DNA of 64,000 nucleotides, taken from assembly GCA_030649945.1 (NCBI GenBank), contig JAUSFE010000003.1:62001-126000 (forward strand), in the 5' to 3' direction. This document shows positions 28,055 to 37,699 of the stretch, piece by piece. The position numbers were made by a program, and so were the translations under genes. Source of the stretch: Dehalococcoidia bacterium (lineage in GTDB: Bacteria > Chloroflexota > Dehalococcoidia > SM23-28-2 > RBG-16-64-32). Each line of letters opens with the position of its first letter. The stretch's first letter is position 1. Under the pieces are notes generated by a model, which ran no database searches, had not been told where the DNA came from, and saw only the letters and a list, made by a program, of their open reading frames with translations.

Positions 28055-28063
28055 GTTCTCTTC

Positions 28064-28453
28064 CTACACCCGTCGCCGCTTGGGCGCCCGGCAGCCGTTG
28101 TGCGGTATGGGCGTGACGTCCCGGATGTTGGTGACTTGCAGGCCGGATGACTGCAGCGAGCGGATGGCCGCCTCGCGGCCGCTGCCGGGGCCCTTGATGC
28201 GCACCTCTACCTGCCGCAGCCCGTGCTCCATGGCCCTGCGCGCGGCGGTTTCGGCGGCGAGCCCGGCGGCGTAGGGCGTGCTCTTGCGGGAGCCCTTGAA
28301 GCCCACGGTGCCCGCAGAGGCCCAGGAGAGGACGGCGCCGTTGGGGTCTGTGAGCGTGATCACCGTATTGTTGAAGGTGGAGACGATGTAAGCGCGCCCC
28401 TGGGGGACGTTCTTCTTCTCTCTCTTTCTCGTGCGGGTCTTTCTCTCTGCCAT
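28064..28453 (-). CDS. rpsK: 30S ribosomal protein S11
   Basis: 129 residues with [35 protein letters not shown] and the C-terminal [17 protein letters not shown]. Sits on the 30S platform. Nine bases from rpsD. Confidence 0.97.
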   Translation of the reverse strand: MAERKTRTRKREKKNVPQGRAYIVSTFNNTVITLTDPNGAVLSWASAGTVGFKGSRKSTPYAAGLAAETAARRAMEHGLRQVEVRIKGPGSGREAAIRSLQSSGLQVTNIRDVTPIPHNGCRAPKRRRV

Positions 28454-28479
28454 GAACCTTCCTTGCCTGTGCGCGCTGG

Positions 28480-28863
28480 CTACTTCTTGGCGATGGCGCG
28501 GCGCTTGCCGGCCACGGTGCGGCGGGGGCCGCGCTTGGTGCGCGCGTTGGTGCGGGTGCGCTGGCCGCGGAGCGGCAGCCCCCGGCGGTGGCGGATGCCG
28601 CGATAGCTGTTGATCTCGATCAGGCGCTGGATGTCCTGGCGCACCTGCTTGCGCAGTTCGCCCTCCACCGTGAAGTTCTTATCGATGAACTCGCGGATGC
28701 GGGAGACCTCGTCGTCGGTGAGGTCGCGCACCTTCGTTTCGATAGGCACGTTGACGGCGGAGCAGATCTTGAGGGCGGTGGGCCGGCCGATGCCGTAGAT
28801 GTAGATCAACGATACTTCAACGCGCTTGTCGCGCGGGATGTCAACGCCGGAGATGCGTGCCAT
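28480..28863 (-). CDS. rpsM: 30S ribosomal protein S13
   Basis: 127 residues: [51 protein letters not shown] and the basic tail that contacts P-site tRNA. Start of the alpha-operon part of the cluster, after rpmJ. Confidence 0.97.
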   Translation of the reverse strand: MARISGVDIPRDKRVEVSLIYIYGIGRPTALKICSAVNVPIETKVRDLTDDEVSRIREFIDKNFTVEGELRKQVRQDIQRLIEINSYRGIRHRRGLPLRGQRTRTNARTKRGPRRTVAGKRRAIAKK

Positions 28864-28872
28864 GGCCCGCCC

Positions 28873-28986
28873 CTACCCCTGCCTCTGCTTGTGACGGGGG
28901 TTGGGGCAGATGATGCGGACGACGCCTTCGCGTCGCACCACCTTGCACTTCTCGCAGCGCTTCCGCACTGATGCTTGCACTTTCAT
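28873..28986 (-). CDS. rpmJ: 50S ribosomal protein L36
   Basis: A 37-residue gene. It reads [20 protein letters not shown] and ends [11 protein letters not shown], with Cys11, Cys14, Cys27 and His32 forming the zinc ribbon of the C+ form. Lies between infA and rpsM, its normal place, with five bases to infA. Confidence 0.96.
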   Translation of the reverse strand: MKVQASVRKRCEKCKVVRREGVVRIICPNPRHKQRQG

Positions 28987-28991
28987 GGTCC

Positions 28992-29210
28992 CTACCTGAA
29001 TCGATAAGTGATCCTGCCCCGGGTCAAGTCATAGGGCGACAGCTCTACCAGCACCTTGTCCCCGGGGAGTATGCGAATGAAGTGCATCCGGATCTTGCCG
29101 GATGCATGGGCCAGCACCTTATGCCCATTTGCCAATTCTAACCGAAACATGGCGTTGGGCAAATTTTCCTTTACTGTGCCTTCAACTTCTATCGTATCCT
29201 TTTTCGCCAT
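28992..29210 (-). CDS. infA: Translation initiation factor IF-1
   Basis: 72-residue OB-fold protein: [39 protein letters not shown], and [13 protein letters not shown]. Visibly richer in A/T than the neighbouring genes. GGAGGTGATC, a perfect anti-16S match, lies further upstream (about 19 bases from its GGAGG to the ATG) than is usual for a Shine-Dalgarno. Confidence 0.97.
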   Translation of the reverse strand: MAKKDTIEVEGTVKENLPNAMFRLELANGHKVLAHASGKIRMHFIRILPGDKVLVELSPYDLTRGRITYRFR

Positions 29211-29260
29211 CAGCAGCCTGTTCTGATCACCTCCGCAAAATCAAAGCACCCAAAATGAAT

Positions 29261-29290
29261 ATTCTACGATAGTCAGTGTGCTTAGGGCAA
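29261..29290 (-). promoter_or_regulatory. Possible internal promoter ahead of infA
   Basis: On the minus strand TTGCCC (29290-29285), an 18-base spacer and TAGAAT (29266-29261) overlap the end of map in an AT-rich pocket. It could add transcription of infA-rpmJ-rpsM-rpsK-rpsD-rpoA. Confidence 0.4.
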
Positions 29291-30031
29291 AGTGAGCACC
29301 TCCGGCTCGCCCTCCGTGATCGCCAGAGTGTGTTCGAAGTGGGCCGAAAGCGTGCCGTCGATGGTACGCACGGTCCAGTTGTCCGGATCGCGCTTGGTGC
29401 GCCAGTCCCCAATGTTGACCATGGGCTCGATGGCGATGACCATGCCCGCGCGCAGCACGGGGCCGGAGGCCGGGGTGCCGTAGTTGGGCACCTGCGGGTC
29501 CTCGTGCATCTGGCGGCCCACGCCGTGCCCCACATACTCCCGCACGACGGAGAAGCCTTCCCCCTCCACGTAGCCCTGAATGGCGGCGCCGATCTCGCCC
29601 ACCCGGGCGCCGGCGCGCGACACCGCGATGCCGCGCCAGAGGGCCTCGCGCGTGACATCGATCAGCCGCCGGGCGGCCGGCGAGACGTTGCCGACGCCGA
29701 CGGTGACGGCGGAGTCCGCCACAAAGCCCTTGTAGGTGCAGCCCAGGTCTATGCTCACCACGTCCCCGTCCATGATCTCGCGGTCACCCGGGATGCCGTG
29801 GACGATCTCGTCGTTGATGGAGACGCAGACGGTGGCGGGGTAGCCCAGGTAGCCCAGGAACGTGGGCGTCACGCCGCGCCGGCGGAACTCCCTGCGCACG
29901 ATCTCGTCCAGCTCCTTCTCGACGAGCCCCGGGCGCAGGCGCTCCACGAGCAGCTGCAGGGTCTCCGCGAGTATGCGGCCGGATTCCCTCATGATGCTGA
30001 TTTCGTCGCGCGACTTGAGTATTATCGGCAT
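29282..30031 (-). CDS. map: Methionine aminopeptidase, type I
   Basis: Removes the N-terminal Met from new proteins. 249 residues. Metal ligands are seen in SIDLGCTYKGFVADSAVTV (two Asp), GHGVGRQMHEDPQVPNYG (His) and IAIEPMV plus a late FEHTLAITEGEPEVLT (two Glu). Follows adk, the usual secY-adk-map-infA order. Confidence 0.97.
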   Translation of the reverse strand: MPIILKSRDEISIMRESGRILAETLQLLVERLRPGLVEKELDEIVRREFRRRGVTPTFLGYLGYPATVCVSINDEIVHGIPGDREIMDGDVVSIDLGCTYKGFVADSAVTVGVGNVSPAARRLIDVTREALWRGIAVSRAGARVGEIGAAIQGYVEGEGFSVVREYVGHGVGRQMHEDPQVPNYGTPASGPVLRAGMVIAIEPMVNIGDWRTKRDPDNWTVRTIDGTLSAHFEHTLAITEGEPEVLTLP

Positions 30032-30051
30032 TGGCTCTCTGTCTGTTCTTG

Positions 30052-30696
30052 CTAGGCCGCCAGCACGGCGCCAAGGTCTTCCGTCACGGCGTCCACGTCC
30101 CGCAGCCCGTCGATCTCCAGCAGCTTCCCCTGGCCGCGGTAGTGGGCAAGGAGCGGCTGCAGCTGCTCCACGTTCACCTGCAGGCGGGTGCGCACCACTT
30201 GCGGCTTATCATCTTCTCGCTGGTAAAGCTGGGCGCCGCAATTGTCGCATACTCCGGCCGCGCGGGGCGGCTGGTTGACCTCATGGTATACAGCGCCGCA
30301 GCCGCGGCAGTTCCAGCGGCCCGCCAGCCTGCCCACCAGCTCTTCCGTAGGCACCCTTATGTAAACAGTCTTGTCAATGCGCTTGCCGTCCGCGGCCAGC
30401 GCCGTGTCCAGGGCGCGGGCCTGCTCCAGGTTGCGCGGGAAGCCGTCCAGCATGCAGCCCCGCCCGCAGTCCGGCTGCCGGATGCGGTCCAGCAGCATGC
30501 CGATGGTGATCTCGTCCGGCACCAGGCGCCCGCTTTCGACGAACGGCTGCGCCTTGCGGCCCAGCTCCGTACCCCGGCGGATGTTCTCGCGGAAGAGCTC
30601 GCCGGTGGTCACGTGGGCCAGGCCGGTCTGCGCCTTGAGGCGCGCGGCCTGCGTCCCTTTCCCGGCCCCCGGCAGGCCCAGGAGGATGACGTACAA
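30052..30696 (-). CDS. adk: Adenylate kinase
   Basis: Interconverts ATP + AMP and 2 ADP. 214 residues: P-loop GLPGAGKGT at residues 7-15, TTGELFREN, LDGFPRNLEQA, and a LID with CRGCG...CDNCG, the four-Cys zinc-binding type common in Gram-positives and relatives. Follows secY with 12 bases between. Confidence 0.97.
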   Translation of the reverse strand: MYVILLGLPGAGKGTQAARLKAQTGLAHVTTGELFRENIRRGTELGRKAQPFVESGRLVPDEITIGMLLDRIRQPDCGRGCMLDGFPRNLEQARALDTALAADGKRIDKTVYIRVPTEELVGRLAGRWNCRGCGAVYHEVNQPPRAAGVCDNCGAQLYQREDDKPQVVRTRLQVNVEQLQPLLAHYRGQGKLLEIDGLRDVDAVTEDLGAVLAA

Positions 30697-30708
30697 CTGG
30701 CGGGAATC

Positions 30709-32070
30709 CTAACGGATGAAGCCTTCGTACTGGCGCATGAGCAGCTGCGCCTCTATCTGGCGCAGCGTATCCAGGACGACGCCGACGACGATGATGAGAC
30801 CGGTGCTGGTGATGCCAAAGGCCGTGGAAGCGCCGCTGCCGCCCAGGCTGCTGGCGCCCACGAGGTTGGAGAAGACGAAGGGCGCCACGGCCACGGAGCC
30901 CAGGAAGAAGGCGCCGCCCCAGGTGATCCTGATGAGAACGCGGTTGATGTACTGCTCCGTCGGGCGGCCGGGCCGGATGCCGGGGATGAAGCCGCCCTGC
31001 CGCTGCAGGTTCTCCGCCAGGTTCTGTTGCTGGAAGACCACCATCGTATAGAAAAACGTGAAGATGATGACCGTGAAGAAGACGAAGCCCCAGTAGCCCG
31101 CGTTCGCGGGGTTGAAGGCGGTCTGCAAGAAATCGCCCACGTCGGCGACGAAGTTGTTGCTGGAGGTGGCCATGATCTGGCCCATATAGGCCGGGAAGAT
31201 GATGATGGAGAAGGCGAAGATGAGCGGGATCATACCCGTCGTGTTTACCTTCAGCGGTATGTGCGTCTGCCCGGACTGCCGGTACATGCGGCCGGAGCGG
31301 AAGACGCTGCGCGAGTACTGAACGGGGATCTTCCGCTGCGCCTCCTGGAAGAAGACGATGTAGGCGACGAGCATGACCATCATAGCGCCCAGGAGGAATG
31401 TGGTCGTCACGCCCTCGCCCGTGCCCGTGTAGAGACGTCCGGCCACGAACTGCGGCAGACCGGCGATGATGCCGGCGAAGATGAGCACCGAGATGCCGTT
31501 GCCAATGCCCTTTTCGCTGATGAGCTCGCCGATCCAGACCAGGAACATGGTGCCGCCGGTCATGGTGATGATGGCGGAAAGCGTGGGCAGGGCGTTGGGG
31601 CCGGTAAGCTCGATGCCGGTAATCCCACCCTGGCTCTGGACCAGGATGAGCTGGCCGTAGCCCTGCACGAAGGCCATGGGGACGGTCATCCAGTGGGTAT
31701 AGATGTTGATCTGCTTCCGCCCCTGCTCGCCTTCCTTGGACAGGGCCTGGAGCGTGGGCACGATGGGCACCATGAGCTGCATGACGATGGACGAGGTGAT
31801 GTAGGGGTAAACGCCCATGGCGGCCACGCTCATGTTCTGCAGGGCGCCGCCGCTGAAGACGTTCAGGAAGCCCAGGACGGTGCTGCTGCGGAAGAGCTGG
31901 TCCACCGCCAGCGGGTTGATCCCCGGCACCGGCAGGTTCGCCGTAAAGCGGAAGATGACAAGGAGGGCGAAGGTGAAGATCAGCTTTTCGCGGATGTCCG
32001 GCTGGGACATCGCGCTGATGGCGGCCTGCAGAAGCTGCGGGCGCTGCTGGGTCTTAGCTGCCGTCGCCAC
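30709..32070 (-). CDS. secY: Protein translocase subunit SecY
   Basis: Membrane channel of the Sec translocon, 453 residues with ten predicted membrane helices. Recognisable parts: REKLIFTFALLVIFRFTANL with LPVPGINP, GVYPYITSSIVMQLM (plug and TM2 region), GNGISVLIFAGIIAGLPQF, QYSRSVFRSGRMYRQSGQTH, and IRPGRPTEQYINRVLIRITW. Overlaps the rplO stop by 17 bases. Confidence 0.97.
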   Translation of the reverse strand: MATAAKTQQRPQLLQAAISAMSQPDIREKLIFTFALLVIFRFTANLPVPGINPLAVDQLFRSSTVLGFLNVFSGGALQNMSVAAMGVYPYITSSIVMQLMVPIVPTLQALSKEGEQGRKQINIYTHWMTVPMAFVQGYGQLILVQSQGGITGIELTGPNALPTLSAIITMTGGTMFLVWIGELISEKGIGNGISVLIFAGIIAGLPQFVAGRLYTGTGEGVTTTFLLGAMMVMLVAYIVFFQEAQRKIPVQYSRSVFRSGRMYRQSGQTHIPLKVNTTGMIPLIFAFSIIIFPAYMGQIMATSSNNFVADVGDFLQTAFNPANAGYWGFVFFTVIIFTFFYTMVVFQQQNLAENLQRQGGFIPGIRPGRPTEQYINRVLIRITWGGAFFLGSVAVAPFVFSNLVGASSLGGSGASTAFGITSTGLIIVVGVVLDTLRQIEAQLLMRQYEGFIR

Positions 32071-32665
32071 CGTCCGCTCCCTCCGTCTCCGCGGCTGAGG
32101 CGGTCTCCCCCGCAGCGGCCTTCACTGCCGCGGCCTGCGGCGCCGGCGCAGCCTTGCGGCGCTTGGCCTTCCGGCGCTCTGCCCGCTCGAGAGCGGCCTC
32201 GTCCGCGGGCTCTTCCTCGCCGCCGATGCGCACGGCGGTGCCGCCGGCGGCCAGTATCTTCTCTCGCGCGGCCTTCGAGAACCTGTTGGCGTGGACGGTG
32301 AGCGTCTTCGACAGCGCCCCGTCCGCGAGGACTTTGAAGGGCTTGCGCAGGCTGCCGATGACGCCCTTCTCCTTGAGCAGCTCCGGGGTCACCTCGGTGC
32401 CGGCCTCGAAGCGCTCCAGGTCGTCCAGGTTCACCGGCTGATACTCAACGCGGAAGATGTTGGTGAACCCGCGGCGGAGGGGCAGCGACTTGAAGAGGCG
32501 GGTCTGGCCGCCCTCAAAGAAGCGCCTGGGCTTGCGGCCGGAGCGGGCCTTCTGGCCCTTCAGGCCGCGCCCGGAATAGGTGCCATGGCCGCTGGCGTTG
32601 CCGCGGCCGATCCGCTTACGGGCATGCTTTGCCCCTTTTGGGGGGCGCAGTTGGTGAGCTTGCAT
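32054..32665 (-). CDS. rplO: 50S ribosomal protein L15 with C-terminal extension
   Basis: 203 residues against about 150 for the family. Core: KRIGRGNASGHGTYSGRGLK, FEGGQTRLFKSLPLRRGF, GGTAVRIGGEE. The last ~50 residues are a low-complexity run rich in Ala, Lys, Arg then Glu/Gly. Start overlaps the rpmD stop. Confidence 0.96.
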   Translation of the reverse strand: MQAHQLRPPKGAKHARKRIGRGNASGHGTYSGRGLKGQKARSGRKPRRFFEGGQTRLFKSLPLRRGFTNIFRVEYQPVNLDDLERFEAGTEVTPELLKEKGVIGSLRKPFKVLADGALSKTLTVHANRFSKAAREKILAAGGTAVRIGGEEEPADEAALERAERRKAKRRKAAPAPQAAAVKAAAGETASAAETEGADGGDGS

Positions 32666-32880
32666 CAGTCCTGAGGCCTGTCTTGAGGGGGGCTGAAGGG
32701 TACTTCGTCCACCTCAACCAGATGGCGGACTTTGGTAATCATACCACGTATGGCGCGTGTATCACTATGCTCTACGCTGTGGCCCAGCCGCCTCAGGCCC
32801 AGCGCCCGGATGGTGCGCTTCTGGTCCTCCTTGTAGCCGATGGCGCTCTTCTTCCAGGTGACGCGCAGTCTGTCAGCCAA
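32665..32880 (-). CDS. rpmD: 50S ribosomal protein L30
   Basis: 71 residues: [54 protein letters not shown], then about ten extra residues. Overlaps rpsE by eight bases. Confidence 0.95.
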   Translation of the reverse strand: MADRLRVTWKKSAIGYKEDQKRTIRALGLRRLGHSVEHSDTRAIRGMITKVRHLVEVDEVPFSPPQDRPQD

Positions 32881-33406
32881 TGGCAGCCTCCGGGGAGACT
32901 TCGCGGCGGCGGCGCAGGATCTCGTCGGCGGAGCGGAGTTTCGATAGGCCCAGGATGGTGGCCTTCACGGCGTTGGCGGGGTTGCTGGAGCCGAGGGACT
33001 TGGCCACAACGTCCTTCACGCCGGCCATCTCCAGGACGGCGCGGACGCCGCCGCCGGCGATGAGGCCGGTGCCCGGCGGGGCGGGCTTCATGAGCACCTG
33101 CGCAGCGCCGAAGTGAACGAGCAGCGGGTGCGGGATGGTGGTGCCTGTGAGGGGCACGCTGATCATGTGCTTGCGCGCCACGGTCCCCGCCTTGCGGATG
33201 GCCTCCGGGACCTCGGTGGCCTTGGCCATGGCGGCGCCGACGTGGCCGTTCATATCGCCGACGACGACGATGGCGGTGAAGTGGAAGCGCCGGCCGCCCT
33301 TCATCACCTTCGCCACGCGGTTGATGAAGACCACCTTCTCGCTCATGTCCAGGTCCGTGGGATCGACCCGCTCCTTCTTGGCGATGTACCTGCGTGGGTT
33401 AGACAT
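32873..33406 (-). CDS. rpsE: 30S ribosomal protein S5
   Basis: 177 residues: [56 protein letters not shown] and [16 protein letters not shown]. Fidelity and translocation-helicase region of the 30S. Confidence 0.97.
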   Translation of the reverse strand: MSNPRRYIAKKERVDPTDLDMSEKVVFINRVAKVMKGGRRFHFTAIVVVGDMNGHVGAAMAKATEVPEAIRKAGTVARKHMISVPLTGTTIPHPLLVHFGAAQVLMKPAPPGTGLIAGGGVRAVLEMAGVKDVVAKSLGSSNPANAVKATILGLSKLRSADEILRRRREVSPEAAIG

Positions 33407-33430
33407 ACTTCCCTCGTTTGCTAGCCGGTG

Positions 33431-33799
33431 TTAGAAGCTGAGGCCGCCCTTGCGCGCCGCCTCTGCCAGGGCCTTGACGCGGCCGTGGTAGCGGAAGCCG
33501 CCGCGGTCCAGCACCACGGTGCTGATGCCCTTCTCCTTCGCCTTGCGGGCGATGGCCTCGCCCACCAGGCCCGCCACCTCGCTCTTCTTCTTGCCGCTGC
33601 GCAGGGGCTTCAGTTCCTTGCTCGCGTCCGACGCCTGGACCAGCGTGTGGCCGATCGCATCGTCGATGATCTGGGCGGAGATGTGGTTCAGGCTGCGGTA
33701 GACGGCCAGGCGGGGCCGCTGCGGCGAGCCGGAGACGGTGCGGCGCACGCGGGCGTGGCGGCGCACCCTGGCTGCTCTGGATGTTTTCGTCTTCTTCAT
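33431..33799 (-). CDS. rplR: 50S ribosomal protein L18
   Basis: 122 residues: [60 protein letters not shown]. Binds 5S rRNA. Confidence 0.96.
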   Translation of the reverse strand: MKKTKTSRAARVRRHARVRRTVSGSPQRPRLAVYRSLNHISAQIIDDAIGHTLVQASDASKELKPLRSGKKKSEVAGLVGEAIARKAKEKGISTVVLDRGGFRYHGRVKALAEAARKGGLSF

Positions 33800-33811
33800 A
33801 TTGTTGTGTTC

Positions 33812-34360
33812 CTAGCGGGCGGCGGCCTTGCCGGCCTTGCCCGCCTTGCGGCGGACGTATTCGCCGGCGTAGCGGATGCCCTTGCCCTTGTACGGCTCCG
33901 GCGGGCGCACCTTGCGCACGTTTGCGGCCACCTGGCCCACCTGCTCTTTGCTGATGCCCTTGACGACGATCTTGGACGTGCCTTCCACCTGGAACTCGAT
34001 GTTCGCCGGCGGCGCGATCTGCACGGGGTGGGAGAAGCCAACGGCCAGGACCAGGTCCTGGCCCTGCATCTGGGCGCGGTAGCCCACGCCCTGCATCTCC
34101 AGCGTCTTTGAGAAACCCTCGCTGACGCCGGCGACCATGTTGGCGATGAGGGTGCGCGTGAGGCCGTGCATGGCGCGATGGCGCTGCTGGTCCGACGGGC
34201 GGGTGACGAGGATCTGGCCGTCCTGCTGCTCCACGTGCATATCGGGGTCCAGGCGGCGCGTCAATTCGCCCTTTGGGCCCTTCACGGAGACCGCGGGGCC
34301 GTCGATACGGACCTCGACGCCCGGCGGCAGGGCTATAGGCTGCTTACCTACGCGGGACAT
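33812..34360 (-). CDS. rplF: 50S ribosomal protein L6
   Basis: 182 residues: [34 protein letters not shown], and the C-terminal [20 protein letters not shown]. Two L6 repeats, normal length. Confidence 0.97.
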   Translation of the reverse strand: MSRVGKQPIALPPGVEVRIDGPAVSVKGPKGELTRRLDPDMHVEQQDGQILVTRPSDQQRHRAMHGLTRTLIANMVAGVSEGFSKTLEMQGVGYRAQMQGQDLVLAVGFSHPVQIAPPANIEFQVEGTSKIVVKGISKEQVGQVAANVRKVRPPEPYKGKGIRYAGEYVRRKAGKAGKAAAR

Positions 34361-34366
34361 CGCACA

Positions 34367-34762
34367 TCACCACACATAGCACAGGACTTCGCCGCCGACG
34401 CCGCGGCGCCGCGCTTGCTTGCCGGTCATCACGCCCTGCGGCGTGGAGAGGATGGCGACGCCCAGGCCGCCGTATACGCGCGGCACCTCGCGGCGCTCCG
34501 CGTAGACGCGCAGCCCCGGCTTGCTCACGCGCTGCAGGCCCATGATCACGGGCTCGCGGCCGCCGGCGTAGGCCAGGTGGATGCGCAGGATGCCGCGGAT
34601 GCCCTCAGACCTCAGTTCGAAGTCCTTGACGTAGCCTTCCCTCTTCAGCACCTCCGCTAAGGCGACCTTGAGCTTGGACGTGGGGACGTCCGTGAAGTCG
34701 TGCCGCGCCGTAAGGGCGTTGCGTATTCGTGTGAGCATGTCGGCGATGGGATCGGTGATCAT
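34367..34762 (-). CDS. rpsH: 30S ribosomal protein S8
   Basis: 131 residues: [78 protein letters not shown]. In many bacteria it autoregulates the spc genes. Confidence 0.97.
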   Translation of the reverse strand: MITDPIADMLTRIRNALTARHDFTDVPTSKLKVALAEVLKREGYVKDFELRSEGIRGILRIHLAYAGGREPVIMGLQRVSKPGLRVYAERREVPRVYGGLGVAILSTPQGVMTGKQARRRGVGGEVLCYVW

Positions 34763-34770
34763 AGCAATTG

Positions 34771-34959
34771 TTACCAGCTAGACTTCTGGACGCCGGGCAG
34801 ATGACCCTCCAGCGCCAGCTTGCGGAAGCAGATGCGGCAGAGGGCGAACTTGCGGATGAACGCGCGCGGGCGGCCGCAGAGCCGGCAGCGGTTGCGCCGC
34901 CTGCCCGGGAACTTCGGCACCTGGTGGAAGGTCTTCTCGTAAAGCGCTTTTCGGGTCAC
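34771..34959 (-). CDS. rpsZ: 30S ribosomal protein S14, type Z
   Basis: 62 residues; short zinc-binding S14 with [20 protein letters not shown] giving the two CxxC pairs. Eight bases from rpsH. Confidence 0.97.
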   Translation of the reverse strand: MTRKALYEKTFHQVPKFPGRRRNRCRLCGRPRAFIRKFALCRICFRKLALEGHLPGVQKSSW

Positions 34960-34973
34960 TTCATTCCCTCTAG

Positions 34974-35525
34974 CTAGCTTCCCCGCTTGGCGAAGGGCAT
35001 GCCCAGCAGCTCCAGAAGCCGCTTGCCCTCCTCGTCGTTGCTGGCGGTTGTACAGATGGTCACCTGGAACCCGCGGATCTTATCGATCTTGTCGTACTCG
35101 ATCTCCGGGAAGATCACCTGCTCGCGCAGGCCCAGGCTGTAGTTGCCGCGGCCGTCGAAGGAGTTGGGGGAAACGCCCTGGAAGTCGCGGATGCGCGGCA
35201 GCGCCGCGTTGAGGGCGCGGTCCAGGAACTCCCACATGCGGTCGCCGCGCAGGGTGACCATGACGCCGATGGGCATCCCCTCGCGCAGCTTGAAGTTGGC
35301 GATGGACGTCTTGGCGCGGGTAATCACCGGGTGCTGGCCGGTGATAGCGGCGATGTCGCCGGAGGCGGCGTCCAGGGCCTTCGCGTCCTGGACCGCCTCG
35401 CCCATGCCGATGTTCAGGGTCACTTTCTCCAGGCGCGGCGCCTGCATGACGTTTTGGTACCCGAACTCCTGCACGAGGGCCGGGAGCACTTCGTTCCTGT
35501 ATCTTTCCTTCAGTCTGGGAGCCAT
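34974..35525 (-). CDS. rplE: 50S ribosomal protein L5
   Basis: 183 residues from the ATG at 35525 ([20 protein letters not shown]). Upstream in-frame codons belong to rplX sequence. Contains [36 protein letters not shown] and [20 protein letters not shown]. Binds 5S rRNA and tRNA. Confidence 0.97.
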   Translation of the reverse strand: MAPRLKERYRNEVLPALVQEFGYQNVMQAPRLEKVTLNIGMGEAVQDAKALDAASGDIAAITGQHPVITRAKTSIANFKLREGMPIGVMVTLRGDRMWEFLDRALNAALPRIRDFQGVSPNSFDGRGNYSLGLREQVIFPEIEYDKIDKIRGFQVTICTTASNDEEGKRLLELLGMPFAKRGS

Positions 35526-35532
35526 CTCAACA

Positions 35533-35847
35533 TCAGTCCAGGTTAGCGTCACAGCGTTTGCAGAAGCGCACCTTGCGGCCGTCGGCCTGGTGGCGGACGC
35601 CGGTGCGGGTGGGCTTGCCGCACGACTGGCAGAGCAGCGCCACGTTGGCCCAGGAGATGGGCGCCTCGCGCTCCACAATGCCGCCGGGCTGCTGCGGCCC
35701 GCGGGGGCGCAGGTGGCGCTTGACCATGTTAACGCCGGTGACGATCACACGCTGATCCCCGGGGATCACCTTGCGCACCGGGCCGGTGCGGCCGCGCTCC
35801 TTGCCCTTGACCACGAAGACTGTATCATCGCGCCTAATCTTTTGCAC
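35533..35847 (-). CDS. rplX: 50S ribosomal protein L24
   Basis: 104 residues: [56 protein letters not shown] and a C-terminal CQSCGK...FCKRCD four-Cys zinc-ribbon-like pair. Confidence 0.96.
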   Translation of the reverse strand: MQKIRRDDTVFVVKGKERGRTGPVRKVIPGDQRVIVTGVNMVKRHLRPRGPQQPGGIVEREAPISWANVALLCQSCGKPTRTGVRHQADGRKVRFCKRCDANLD

Positions 35848-35848
35848 G

Positions 35849-36217
35849 TTAGACCACCTCCGGCGCCAGGGACACGATCTTCATGAAGTTGCGCTCGCGC
35901 AGTTCGCGCGCCACGGGCCCGAAGATGCGGGTGCCACGGGGGTTGAGGGCGTCCGAGAGGACGACCGCGGCGTTCTCGTCGAAGCGGATGTAAGAGCCGT
36001 CTTTGCGGCGCCAGGGCTGGGCGGCGCGCACGACGACGGCGCGGACCACTTCACCCTTCTTCACGCCACCCGTGGGCGCCGCCTGCTTCACGGAGGCGAC
36101 GATGATGTCGCCGACGGTGCCGTAGCGGCGCCTGGAGCCGCCGGTCACCCGGATGCACATGAGCTGCCGGGCGCCCGAGTTATCGGCCACTTTGAGGCGG
36201 GAGTACTGCTGGATCAT
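35849..36217 (-). CDS. rplN: 50S ribosomal protein L14
   Basis: 122 residues: [60 protein letters not shown]. Overlaps rpsQ by four bases. Confidence 0.97.
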   Translation of the reverse strand: MIQQYSRLKVADNSGARQLMCIRVTGGSRRRYGTVGDIIVASVKQAAPTGGVKKGEVVRAVVVRAAQPWRRKDGSYIRFDENAAVVLSDALNPRGTRIFGPVARELRERNFMKIVSLAPEVV

Positions 36218-37050
36218 GCCGGCTGCTCCTCCGCGCCCTTATCGTCCGCAGGCTCCGGCTCGGCCGCCGCTTCCGGCTCGGCGGCGGCTTCCGGCTCGGC
36301 CTGTGCCTCAGGCTCGGCCGCTGCTTCCGGCTCGGCCGCTGCTTCGGGTTCGGCCGCTGCTTCCGGCTCGGCGGCCGCTTCCGGTTCGGCCGCTGCTTCC
36401 GGCTCGGCGGCGGCTTCCGGCTCGGCCTGTGCCTCAGGCTCGGCTGATACCTCAGGCTCGGCCGTTACCTCGGGCTCGGCGACCGCTTCCGGCTCGGCGG
36501 CTGCTTCCGGCTCAGAGGCTGCCTCGGGCTCGACCGCTGCCTCAGGCTCGGCGGCGGCTTCCGGTTCGACCGCTGCTTCCGGCTCGGCGGCTGCTTCGGG
36601 TTCGGCCTCCGGCACCTCTATCTCTTCCACCGGCTCGGCTGCCTCAATGGAGGCCGCGTCAGGCGCGGCCTCGGCCTCCGCGAGGGGAGCCGCCTCTTCC
36701 TGCGCTCCTTCGGCCGGGCTCAGGACAGGCTTGACTTCGCCCAGGAGCTCGAGGTCAATGGACTCGGGCGCGACCTCGGGCAGCTCGACGCGGGTAAGGA
36801 CCTCGACGACCTGCCAGCGCTTGAAGCGAGACATGGGCCGGGCCTCGACTATGCGCACGCGGTCGCCCTTGTGGGCCTCCTCGCGCTCGTCGTGGGCCAT
36901 GTAGCGGGTGACGCGGCGCACGGTCTTCTTGTAGAGACGGTGGCGGGTGTGGCTGAGAACGGCCACGAGGACCGTCTTCTGCATCTTATCGCTGACGACG
37001 GTGCCTTCGCGCACCTTGCGCCCACCGAACTGGCCGACGCCGGCGGTCAT
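36214..37050 (-). CDS. rpsQ: 30S ribosomal protein S17 with ~190-residue acidic tail
   Basis: 278 residues where S17 is normally 80-90. The OB-fold core is residues ~10-90: [40 protein letters not shown]. From ~110 there is an acidic Pro/Ala linker, then residues 150-263 are 19 units of a hexapeptide EPEAAA (variants [18 protein letters not shown]), ending [15 protein letters not shown]. The tail starts where the ribosome surface would be, so it probably projects into solvent. Start overlaps rpmC by four bases (ATGA). Confidence 0.95.
   Translation of the reverse strand: MTAGVGQFGGRKVREGTVVSDKMQKTVLVAVLSHTRHRLYKKTVRRVTRYMAHDEREEAHKGDRVRIVEARPMSRFKRWQVVEVLTRVELPEVAPESIDLELLGEVKPVLSPAEGAQEEAAPLAEAEAAPDAASIEAAEPVEEIEVPEAEPEAAAEPEAAVEPEAAAEPEAAVEPEAASEPEAAAEPEAVAEPEVTAEPEVSAEPEAQAEPEAAAEPEAAAEPEAAAEPEAAAEPEAAAEPEAAAEPEAQAEPEAAAEPEAAAEPEPADDKGAEEQPA
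36262..36603 (-). repeat. 18-bp minisatellite inside rpsQ
   Basis: The DNA under the EPEAAA tail is about 19 copies of an 18-base unit resembling GGCTCGGCCGCTGCTTCC on the plus strand. Several neighbouring units are nearly identical, consistent with expansion by slippage. Confidence 0.9.
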
Positions 37051-37286
37051 TCGGCCGTCCCCGGCGGGGCGGCGGCCCCGGCCAGCCGGCGCTGGTGCTC
37101 GAGCGTCTTCAAGCGCGCGATCTGCCGCCTCATGCGTGGCAGCTCGCGGTGGTTCGTGAGCTGCAGCGTCTCTTTCTGCAGGCGCAGGGAGAAGAGGCGG
37201 CGGTAGGCTTCACCCAGTTCCTGGGAGAGGTCCTGGTCGCTCAGCTTGCGGATGTCCGCCGTCTTTGTCTTGAGTTTCTTGGCCAT
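37047..37286 (-). CDS. rpmC: 50S ribosomal protein L29
   Basis: 79 residues, two-helix L29: [51 protein letters not shown], then a short Ala-rich tail. Near the exit tunnel. Confidence 0.95.
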   Translation of the reverse strand: MAKKLKTKTADIRKLSDQDLSQELGEAYRRLFSLRLQKETLQLTNHRELPRMRRQIARLKTLEHQRRLAGAAAPPGTAE

Positions 37287-37288
37287 GG

Positions 37289-37699
37289 TTACTCCGTCCG
37301 CGCGATGAAGCGGGTGGCGATGGGCAGCTTGTGGGCCGCCAGGCGCATCGCCTCGCGCGCAGTGTCCTCTTTCACGCCGGATATTTCGTAGATCACGCGG
37401 CCGGGCTTGACGACGGCCACCCAGGCCTCCACCGGGCCCTTACCGCTGCCCTGGCGCACTTCCAGGGGCTTCTTGGTGATGGGCTTATCCGGGAAGACGC
37501 GGATCCAGAGCTTGCCGCCACGGCGCACGTAACGGGTGATGGCCCGGCGCCCGGCCTCTATCTGACGGGCGGTCATCCAGCAGGGCGCCAGCGCCTGCAG
37601 GCCGAAATCGCCGAAGTCCACGGCGTTGGCGGACGAGGCGCGGCCGCGCATGCGGCCGCGCTGCGTCTTGCGGAACTTGGTGCGTTTCGGCTGCATCAT
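37289..37699 (-). CDS. rplP: 50S ribosomal protein L16
   Basis: 136 residues: [60 protein letters not shown]. Its stop codon is two bases before the rpmC start; its start overlaps the rpsC stop by one base. Confidence 0.97.
   Translation of the reverse strand: MMQPKRTKFRKTQRGRMRGRASSANAVDFGDFGLQALAPCWMTARQIEAGRRAITRYVRRGGKLWIRVFPDKPITKKPLEVRQGSGKGPVEAWVAVVKPGRVIYEISGVKEDTAREAMRLAAHKLPIATRFIARTE

Noticed and set aside
29211-29260. rRNA or attenuator-like element before infA (GGAGGTGATC)
   Set aside because: It is a perfect anti-16S match but isolated, with no stem partner; treated as a distant ribosome-binding sequence only.
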